From Endozoicomonas euniceicola (lineage in GTDB: Bacteria > Pseudomonadota > Gammaproteobacteria > Pseudomonadales > Endozoicomonadaceae), in assembly GCF_025562755.1 (NCBI RefSeq), contig NZ_CP103300.1, positions 124,001 through 188,000 of the forward strand: 64,000 nt of DNA, in the 5' to 3' direction. Under the pieces are notes generated by a model. That model was not told the DNA's origin. It made no database searches and worked only from the letters and a program-made list of their open reading frames with translations. The number at the start of each line of letters is the position of its first letter. Position 1 is the first letter of the stretch. The translations under genes and the position numbers were made by a program. Below are positions 16,843 through 24,700 of the stretch, piece after piece.

Positions 16843-18330
16843 TCAGTCAAAATATAACTTTATTGCTAGCTGAATACCTTTCCGACAATGGGGGCAGCAG
16901 TTGTTGTCACTTTTCTGGATCTTTTCTATACACTTTGAACACATGCACACATGCCCACATGGCACTAAAGCTTGAAGATTCCCAGTTTCCATGCAAACGG
17001 TACAAATACCAGCGCATCGATCAGATTCTCTGTTGACCTCTTCATTCACTCTGAACGACCCACCACTGAAGCTATTAACGCTGGGCAGAGCAGTAGCCCG
17101 ATCTGCACCCGCTTCATCCGCTGGCCAGCGTGCACCATCGCTGGCGGCGTTGTTTGTTAACTGAACGTGCCGTCTAAATAATAAATCAGTCACCCAGCCT
17201 GAACTCATAGTACCTAATAAGGTTTCAGTTAACGCCAGATTTGCAGTAAAGCCTAATGCTAACTGCCACGATACGGTTATACGCTCGCTCTCTTCCGGAG
17301 TAAAAGGCCTGAAAAATGGGATTTGGGCTCCATGTCGAGACCTGAGGTAAGCATTTGCATAACCTCTGAAAAAGTTTTGTATTGAGCCAGCACCTAAAAA
17401 ATCACTAAACACATTTTCAGGTGAACTGATTCGATTTATCGATACAGTACTTCGATCAACTAAATGATGGAAAAGACCAACAGACAATGAGTAAAGGAGA
17501 GTTGCAAATATAAAATTCCTTTCCCTTCTTACCGAATACAGAAAATGTGTGAGACGTTCTCCCGACATAAATGTGAATGAGTTATGTTGATATTCTTCTG
17601 AACGACCATCGCGACTTTGCAGGAAATAATGAAACACTCTAAAGAAATAAAGAAATTGAAATTTATTAACTTCTTCCATGAAGTCAGCACTTATCATAAC
17701 TACATTGCTATCGCTATCCGGAAAAATATAAAACCATGGCCTTAAAAAAGAAGCCACCAATAACAACAATTCGATATTAACCTTTGGAAGATAATACTCC
17801 GTATTCGAATAAAATTGGCTGTAGCCTATAAAACTGGAAGTTTGCCTTCTGGATCGCTGCAAGTCTATTTCATTGTAAAAATCCCTATTCCGTTCCTGTA
17901 CTATAGAAAAACTCCTATCGTCAAGATTGCTTGCATTCAAATAAAAAATCCGTGTCACGAAACCCGTCATTTGCTCTACAAGTTCATCATTGCTAATGGC
18001 TGCATTATTACCATTTCTCCAGTCAGAGGTGAAGTTAAAGAAAAAATCAACAAGTTCTATAAAATCTTCTCGACTTAAAACATAGTCATCAGGATTATGA
18101 TCAGGGCTTAAGGTTATTCTCTGGTCGTTTGTCAAGACTGGATTATCAGTACTCAAATCTATTGTAACCCAGCCTATTCTGATATTTTTAAGGAAATTAT
18201 TATGGAGAATGTATTCACTAATGGAATGCTCATTAGCATAAGATGTTCGACTGACTGTCAGCAGTAAGAAAACAAATAACAAAAAAAAATTTAAAGTACA
18301 ACAACACCTGTCTTTAAATTCAATTTTCAT
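16843..18330 (-). CDS. Secreted protein with C-terminal IAP-type RING finger (possible ubiquitin-ligase mimic)
   Basis: A 495-residue protein from ATG 18330; the frame extends to a TTG at 18387, but the ATG gives a proper signal peptide (MKIEFKDRCCC, then LNFFLLFVFLLLTV, cleavage near SYA-N). Residues 30-430 are unlike anything I know. The last 60 residues form a RING-HC finger with spacing C-x2-C-x11-C-x-H-x3-C-x2-C-x11-C-x2-C (Cys443, Cys446, Cys458, His460, Cys464, Cys467, Cys479, Cys482), including VPCGHVCMCSKC, as in IAP/MUL1-type E3 ligases. Bacteria lack ubiquitin, so a role in a eukaryotic host is likely (inference). A motif near its N-terminus recurs in the secreted protein at 1582-2640. 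Confidence 0.75.
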   Translation of the reverse strand: MKIEFKDRCCCTLNFFLLFVFLLLTVSRTSYANEHSISEYILHNNFLKNIRIGWVTIDLSTDNPVLTNDQRITLSPDHNPDDYVLSREDFIELVDFFFNFTSDWRNGNNAAISNDELVEQMTGFVTRIFYLNASNLDDRSFSIVQERNRDFYNEIDLQRSRRQTSSFIGYSQFYSNTEYYLPKVNIELLLLVASFLRPWFYIFPDSDSNVVMISADFMEEVNKFQFLYFFRVFHYFLQSRDGRSEEYQHNSFTFMSGERLTHFLYSVRRERNFIFATLLYSLSVGLFHHLVDRSTVSINRISSPENVFSDFLGAGSIQNFFRGYANAYLRSRHGAQIPFFRPFTPEESERITVSWQLALGFTANLALTETLLGTMSSGWVTDLLFRRHVQLTNNAASDGARWPADEAGADRATALPSVNSFSGGSFRVNEEVNRESDRCAGICTVCMETGNLQALVPCGHVCMCSKCIEKIQKSDNNCCPHCRKGIQLAIKLYFD

Positions 18331-18387
18331 ATCATTGTTCATATTCTGGAAAGCTATTTTTGCTAAATAGAAAGCAAACTCTACCAA

Positions 18388-18700
18388 TAGTCATTAATGA
18401 TAACTATTCAGTTTGCCCCCCTCTTTGCCGTTTGCTCGAACAAAGAATTTTAACGATGAGCCTGAATTCAGCCGCAACTTGACTCATGATAAAAGGTTTT
18501 TGAAGAAGCCTGATTTAAAATGGCACAGGATCACGAAAATGCAAGTCTGTTTTGAGAGGGCTAAACAACTTCCATGAAGTTTATCCAACAGCAGGCTCCG
18601 CTGCCCCCCCCCCCGGGAATCAGGCGAAGTCTGTTGTATTTATGGATCATTGGCACTCTTTTTTTGAGCTCTCATGGCTGGCAATACGGAAACCCCACCA
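18388..18700. other. Intergenic region with a C11 homopolymer
   Basis: 313 bp between the RING gene (start) and sthA (3' end), both on the minus strand. No gene is seen. A run of eleven C followed by GGG lies at 18604-18617. The part nearest the sthA stop is the sequence duplicated in the scar at 16616-16668. Confidence 0.5.
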
Positions 18701-20095
18701 TCAAAACAGCCGGTTAATACCATCCAGAGCAGCGACCCGGTAAGCTTCCGCCATGGTCGGATAGTTAAAGGTCGTATTCAAAAAGTAACGAATAGAATTA
18801 GCTTCACCTGTCTGCGCCATCACGGCCTGACCGATATGGACGATCTCTGACGCCTGGTCACCAAAACAGTGGATACCTAACACCTCTTCCGTGTCCCGAT
18901 GAAAAAGTATTTTCAGCATACCCACTTTTTCTCCGGTAATCTGTGCCCGGGCAAGACGGGAGAACAGCGCTTTACCCACTTCATAGGGGATAGCGGCAGC
19001 GGTCAGTTCTTCCTCCGTTGCTCCCAGCGAACTGATTTCGGGAATCGTATAAATACCAGTGGGGACTTCATTCACATAACGCCATTTTTGCAAACTGCCA
19101 ACGTTACCGGCGGCAGAACGCCCCTGATCATAAGCGGCACTGGCCAGACTGGGCCAGCCAATCACGTCACCAGCAGCAGAGATATGGGAAATGTCAGTCT
19201 GGTAGTGCTGGTCAACCTCCAGCTGCCCCCGGCTATCTGACTTCAGGCCTATCAGTTCCAGCCCCATATTCTGAGTATTGCCGGCCCTGCCATTGGCCCA
19301 GAGCAGCAGGTCAGCCTTTAGCTTTTTACCACTCTTCAGATGCATCACCACGCCATCGTCAAGGGGTTCAACCTTCAGGTATTCCTCATTGTGGCGAATA
19401 ATTACGTTCATCTTGCGCAGCTGATAACCCAGGGCATCGGAGATTTCCGTATCGAGGAAAGATAAGAGCCGGTCACGGGTATCCACCAGGTCAACCAGTA
19501 CCCCAAGCCCTGAAAAAATAGACGCGTATTCAGAACCAATCACTCCGGCACCGTAAATAATCATACGACGCGGTGTGTTTGTCAGCTCCAGAATCGTGTC
19601 ACTGTCAAAGACTCGTGAATGGCTGAAGTCGACATCGGCAGGGCGATAAGGGCGGGAACCGGTGGCAATAATGATATTGGTCGCATGGAGCCTTTCGATA
19701 TTGCCACCCTTTTCAATCACTTCAATGGTGTGCTCATCGACAAAAGTCCCCCGGCCAAAATACAGATCAATGCGGTTGCGGGAATAGTACATGGTGCGTG
19801 ACTGCACTTGCTTCTGTATGACCTTTTCAGCACTTTTCAGCACCTTGGGAAAACTGAACCAGCGAGGGTCGCCAATCTCACGAAACAGGGGATTGGTGTT
19901 AAAGTCCATAATCTGCTTAACTGCGTGACGCAAAGCCTTGGACGGAATAGTCCCAAGATGGGTACAACTGCCACCAACAAACGGGTTCTGCTCAACAACT
20001 GCAACCTTCTTTCCCAACTTCACCGCATTCATAGCGGCTCCCTCTCCGGCGGGACCCGATCCCAGGATCACCAGATCGTAGTTGCTCACTCCCAT
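18701..20095 (-). CDS. sthA: Soluble pyridine nucleotide transhydrogenase
   Basis: A 464-residue cytoplasmic flavoprotein that moves reducing equivalents between NADPH and NAD+. The N-terminus has the FAD-binding GSGPAGEGAAMNA motif. The segment CTHLGTIPSKALRHAV is diagnostic: it is the disulfide region of the dihydrolipoamide dehydrogenase family with the second redox Cys replaced, as in E. coli SthA. A second Rossmann motif (IIYGAGVIGSEYASIFSGLG) binds NAD(P). Length equals the E. coli enzyme. A 3'-end fragment of a former second copy lies at 16616-16668. Confidence 0.93.
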   Translation of the reverse strand: MGVSNYDLVILGSGPAGEGAAMNAVKLGKKVAVVEQNPFVGGSCTHLGTIPSKALRHAVKQIMDFNTNPLFREIGDPRWFSFPKVLKSAEKVIQKQVQSRTMYYSRNRIDLYFGRGTFVDEHTIEVIEKGGNIERLHATNIIIATGSRPYRPADVDFSHSRVFDSDTILELTNTPRRMIIYGAGVIGSEYASIFSGLGVLVDLVDTRDRLLSFLDTEISDALGYQLRKMNVIIRHNEEYLKVEPLDDGVVMHLKSGKKLKADLLLWANGRAGNTQNMGLELIGLKSDSRGQLEVDQHYQTDISHISAAGDVIGWPSLASAAYDQGRSAAGNVGSLQKWRYVNEVPTGIYTIPEISSLGATEEELTAAAIPYEVGKALFSRLARAQITGEKVGMLKILFHRDTEEVLGIHCFGDQASEIVHIGQAVMAQTGEANSIRYFLNTTFNYPTMAEAYRVAALDGINRLF

Positions 20096-20186
20096 CCTTT
20101 ATACCCCTTGAGATTGCGGTTTTATCGTTGTTTTTAATTTTTGTATTCAAACTCCGCCGTTTCCAGGGCAGTGAATACGCTACCCA

Positions 20187-20237
20187 CCAGGAGCCTGACC
20201 GAGAAGCTACAGGCGCTATTTCGGTCAGCCTCCCAGG
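20187..20237. repeat. Palindromic repeat (short copy)
   Basis: Left arm CCAGGAGCCTGACCGAGAAG (20187-20206) and an imperfect inverse to 20237 with a short loop. It has the same arm sequence as the element at 16151-16263. It lies immediately after the nqrM stop codon and could serve as its terminator. Confidence 0.65.
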
Positions 20238-20239
20238 CG

Positions 20240-20482
20240 TCAGGCTTTTTTATGTGCTGTAGCGTCGTAGAACATACCATCCCTGTCCGCCTCATCAAAG
20301 GCATCCCGGAACGCTTTCTCCTGCTTATCGCCACCACCACAGATGACACACCCATCTTTCAGTCCCAGTGTACTGAGCCCCCCACAGGAGCCCTTGATGG
20401 GTTTGTTGGAAAAAATAACACCGACAGCCATCATGGCTATCAGCGCCAGAAAAACACAGAATGTGACCAGCATTGTAGTCAT
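20240..20482 (-). CDS. nqrM: Na+-NQR maturation factor NqrM (DUF539)
   Basis: An 80-residue protein with one N-terminal membrane helix (MLVTFCVFLALIAMMAVGVIF) and the family's cysteine motif: GSCGGL (Cys33) and GCVICGG (Cys45, Cys48). NqrM is needed for assembly of the sodium-pumping NADH:quinone reductase, probably by delivering iron to the NqrD/E site. It sits 65 bp downstream of apbE, the enzyme that attaches FMN to NqrB/NqrC; the two are usually found together after the nqrABCDEF operon, which would lie elsewhere because it is not in this window. Confidence 0.9.
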   Translation of the reverse strand: MTTMLVTFCVFLALIAMMAVGVIFSNKPIKGSCGGLSTLGLKDGCVICGGGDKQEKAFRDAFDEADRDGMFYDATAHKKA

Positions 20483-20547
20483 AGCCAGTACCTCCTAACA
20501 TGAAACAGAAAACAGCTGCCTGCCTTCATCATAATTTATGTTTTACG

Positions 20548-21681
20548 TCAGTGATGCTGATAAGGTTTAAACGCCTCACTGCTCACTGATTCAAACCCGC
20601 CATCCTTTGAATGATAGGTAAAGTAAGCGGCAATCCCTTCCCGGTTGGCAAGCTCCAGACCTTTCTTGTCCCCCAGCACCATAAACATGGTAGCCAGCGC
20701 GTCGCCCGTTGCCGCACTATCGGCAATCACCGCTACCTCGGCCAGGCGACTGACCTCCGGGCGACCGGTACGAGGATTAATCATGTGAGAGAACTTCTGA
20801 CCATTAATCTCAAAATAATTCAGGTAGTCACCAGAGGTCGCCAGAGCCCGGTTACCAATCGTTACCACGAGCCTCGGCATGCCGCCCGCTGTCATCGCCG
20901 GGCCCCGAATACCCAGACGCCAGGCATCACCGTCAGGCTTACTACCATGGACCAGCACCTCGCCACCGATTTCAACCATGTAGTTATTGATACCACGACG
21001 CTTCAGGGTCTGACCCACTACATCGACCCCGTAACCTTTAGCAATGGAACTGAGATCAACAAACAGGTCTTTGTGGCGTGTCATGGTGTCATGATCGGTA
21101 TCGACCGTCAGAAACTTATAGCCTACACGATCCAGCGCCGCAGAAATGGACTCATCACTGGGGACTTCTGTCGGGTAGTTTGCCAGCATCCAGAGTACCG
21201 GATCAACAGTACCATCCCGGGCAGCGCCATCCTGACCAGCAGGCATTGCTTTCTCAGGCTGTTGGCTGTCTTTTTCAGAAGGACCAAACCCCCAGAGATT
21301 AACCAGTGGCCCCACTGTCACATCATAAGCACCGTCGGAAATTCTGGAGAAATACAAACTTCGATGAACCAGATTTACCAGTTCATCAGATGCCTTGAAA
21401 GGTTTGCCAACCGGTGCATGATTGAACTGCATCAGCTCAGAATCAGGCCGATAGGTCGACATCTTGTCGTTAATAGCCTCCAGCGCCCGTTCAACATCAG
21501 CCTGAACGGCTTTCACCGGATCAGAGAACAGTGTCGCAGCATAGGAAATACTGTAAGTGGTTCCCATGGTATATCCCTGAAAGTGCTTAAGCCCTGGCCG
21601 GGTACCCATGACATAGAGCGCTGCTATCAGCAGGACGATACCCAGTAGCAGCGATCGTTTATAAGATCGGGTTAACAACAT
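20548..21681 (-). CDS. apbE: FAD:protein FMN transferase ApbE
   Basis: A 377-residue flavin transferase that links FMN to a Thr of NqrB/NqrC and similar proteins on the periplasmic side. Family motifs: YTMGTTYSI near the start of the domain, DLSSIAKGYGVD (the D-x4-AKG segment), EIGGEVLVHG, and the C-terminal SHMINPRTG metal/FAD site. I choose ATG 21681 (AGAGG a few nt upstream) over a TTG at 21741; it gives a short basic stretch and one membrane anchor (LLLGIVLLIAALYVMG). It is followed by nqrM in the same direction. Confidence 0.92.
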   Translation of the reverse strand: MLLTRSYKRSLLLGIVLLIAALYVMGTRPGLKHFQGYTMGTTYSISYAATLFSDPVKAVQADVERALEAINDKMSTYRPDSELMQFNHAPVGKPFKASDELVNLVHRSLYFSRISDGAYDVTVGPLVNLWGFGPSEKDSQQPEKAMPAGQDGAARDGTVDPVLWMLANYPTEVPSDESISAALDRVGYKFLTVDTDHDTMTRHKDLFVDLSSIAKGYGVDVVGQTLKRRGINNYMVEIGGEVLVHGSKPDGDAWRLGIRGPAMTAGGMPRLVVTIGNRALATSGDYLNYFEINGQKFSHMINPRTGRPEVSRLAEVAVIADSAATGDALATMFMVLGDKKGLELANREGIAAYFTYHSKDGGFESVSSEAFKPYQHH

Positions 21682-21765
21682 CTTACCTCTGCGTTTAAAT
21701 CCCACTTTGTCCGGGCTGCGCAGTGTAACATCGAGATGCAACAGGCGTATACCGGGCTTTTCCGA

Positions 21766-24700
21766 TCACAAGGCCAGTTCTTCCCGCAACTCATCCAACA
21801 CCTGTCCGGCTTCATCAAAATCATAATTTTCAACCCGACGGCACAACTCATCCAGCTGTTTCTGCGTCACCACGCCTGACAGCCCGTGCACCAGCTCGGG
21901 CAGAGAATCCGCGGCATCGGCGTCACCTTCCTGCAACAGCGTTTGCATGTTGCTTAACAGGAACGACAATCGCTCGGTTTCCACCCTGCCTTCACCGTAG
22001 CTGTACGGCGTTGGTTCTGCCTCGGCTTTGAAAATTTCCAGTCCGTCCATCACTTCGGTGAACCGAACACGCAAGGTTTCCAGCAGAGTCTGAGAAGGTC
22101 GCTGCTCAGAACTACGTAGCTCCGCCTCAACAGCACCTGCTGCTTTATGCAGGGCTTTAGCCCCAAGGCTTCCCGCAACGCCTTTCAGTCCGTGGGTCAG
22201 GAAACGAGCCCCTTTCCAGTCCTGCTGTTCCAGGCAGCCCTCCAGCTCCTGCCAGTCGGTATGCTGATTCTGATAAAAATTCCGCAGCAGGCGGTCATAC
22301 AGTTTGCGGTTGCCCATTACCCGGGTAAGTCCCTCTTCTCTATCAATACCCGGCAGTTCTGCTTTTGTGCCTTCTGGAACAGGCTCAGCAGCTTTTGATT
22401 CAACCGCTTTTTGTTCAGGCCACTCTGCTTCCGCATCGATGATCACGGCTTCTACTGCGCCCGCAGGCTGTAACCACATTTCCAGCATATTACCCAGCCC
22501 TTTAGGGTCAAGCGGCTTGGCAATATGGTCATTCATACCCACCTGCAAACAACGCTCCCGGTCCCCGGTCATGGCGTGAGCCGTCATGGCAACAATAGGC
22601 AGCTCACTCTTACCAGGCAGTCGACGTATGATCCGCGTCGCTTGATAACCATCCATTTCTGGCATCTGTATGTCCATAAACACCAGGTCATAATGATGCT
22701 GTTCAACAGCATCGACTGCTCTCTTCCCGTTATCAGCCAGAGACACCCGCAGCCCGAAACCTTCCAGCAGCTCCCTGGCCACCTGCTGATTAATCTCGTT
22801 GTCTTCCACCAGCAGGACATGACCTTTGAATGTCCTTTCAGTGGTTTCATCCTGAGCCAAATCCCTGCGGGACTGCAACTGTTGACGATCCAGTGTTCGC
22901 AACATGGTCTCCATCAACACTGAACCGCTCACCGGTTTGATCAGGAAGGCATCCACCCGTCCGGTTGCCCTGGCCATCACTTCTTCACGTCCGTAAGCTG
23001 ACACCATGATCAGTGCAGGACACTCCGGCAGGTTCATATTGCGTATATGCTCGGCCAGCTCCAGACCATCCATATCAGGCATCCGCCAGTCCAGCAGCGC
23101 CAGAGTGATCGGTCTGTCACCCTTCAGGTTATGCTCTTGCAGCAATTCCTGGGCCTGCTGGCCGTTTTCAGCCACCAGCACTTGACAGCCAAACACTTCC
23201 AGATGGCTGGTCAACAGCGCACGGGCATCGTCTTTATCATCAACAACCAGTACTTTGGCACCCACCAGGGCAGAAGCGGACGATTTGAGTAAGACGCCAC
23301 GACCCATATCAATGGAGAACCTGAATGTGCTGCCAATATCCAGTTCAGAAGTCACCGAGATTTTGCCATTCATCATTTCCACCAGACTGCTACAGATGGC
23401 CAGTCCCAGCCCTGTACCGCCAAATTTGCGGGTCGTCGAACCATCAACCTGAGAGAATGATTCAAACAGTCTGGACTGATGCTCCGGGCTGATACCAATA
23501 CCCGAGTCTTCTATCTCAAAGCCAAGCCTGACGCTCTCGTCATCTCCGGATTCCAGCTTAACCCGTACCTGGACACTCCCTTCCTGAGTAAACTTCACGG
23601 CATTATGGGTCAGGTTCAACAGAATCTGTCCAAGGCGCAGTGGATCGCCCTTCAGCAGCCTTGGCACATCGGGTGCTATGTCGTAGCTCAGGTCGATACC
23701 TTTCTCATCTGCCTTGACGATGGCGACATTGTAGAGATCCTCAAAAACATCCCCGAGATCAAAGTCAATACACTCCATATTCAGTTTGCCCGCTTCAATG
23801 CGGGAAAAATCGAGAATATCGTTAATGATGCCCAGCAGGGCATGGGCAGACGATTGTATTTTGTTGATGTAATCGTTCTGCCTGTTGCTCATTTCAGTTT
23901 TCAGAACCAGGTGGCTGAGACCGATGATGGCGTTCATTGGCGTCCGGATCTCATGGCTCATATTCGCCAGGAAATTACTCTTGGCCTGATTGGCCTGATC
24001 AGCGGCTTCCTTGGCTTTGTGCAGAGCCTCTTCTGACTGTTTGCGGTCAGTAATATCTCTGCCGGTGGCAAACAGGAAGCCTTCCCCTTCATACTCCATA
24101 TAGTTAGCTGTTACTTCCACCGGAAACACACGACCATCGCGGGTCTTGCGCAATGTCTCATAGGTCAGCGCCTTGCGCAGGGTCAGCTGATCCCACAACC
24201 GGGTCCATGAACTGGCCGTCAACGCCGGATTGATATCCATAATGGTCATGTCCATCATTTCATCATGGCTGTAGCCCAGGTTCTTGCATGCCGCTTCATT
24301 GACATACTTATGAGAACCATCATGACGGAACCAGTGAATATGATCACCGGCATTATCCAGCGAGAAGCGCGCCATGGACAACTCCCGCTCACGAATCCGC
24401 TGTTCGGTTATATCAATCAGTGTTCCCACCGCCCGCAGGGGCATGCCACGGCTGTCACGGAACACTACTTTACCTTTACTGCGCACCGTGGCGTAACTAC
24501 CATCCTTGCGTCGTATACGGTATTCACACTGAAAGCTTTCATCGGAATGGGTGAACTGGCTGTTAAAAAAGTCTTCTGTCGCCTGTTTATCATCCAAATG
24601 AATCTGACGCCGCCAGGCTGCTGGCGTATCACCCAGCTCATCGGGCTGATAACCGAGCATGGTCTGGTATCTCGGGCTCAGGTAAATACGCTCATGGGCA

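Noticed and set aside
18604..18617. C11 tract as a phase-variation switch
   Set aside because: It is not in or close before a recognisable start or promoter; it may also be length-uncertain in sequencing. Noted only as a feature of the gap.
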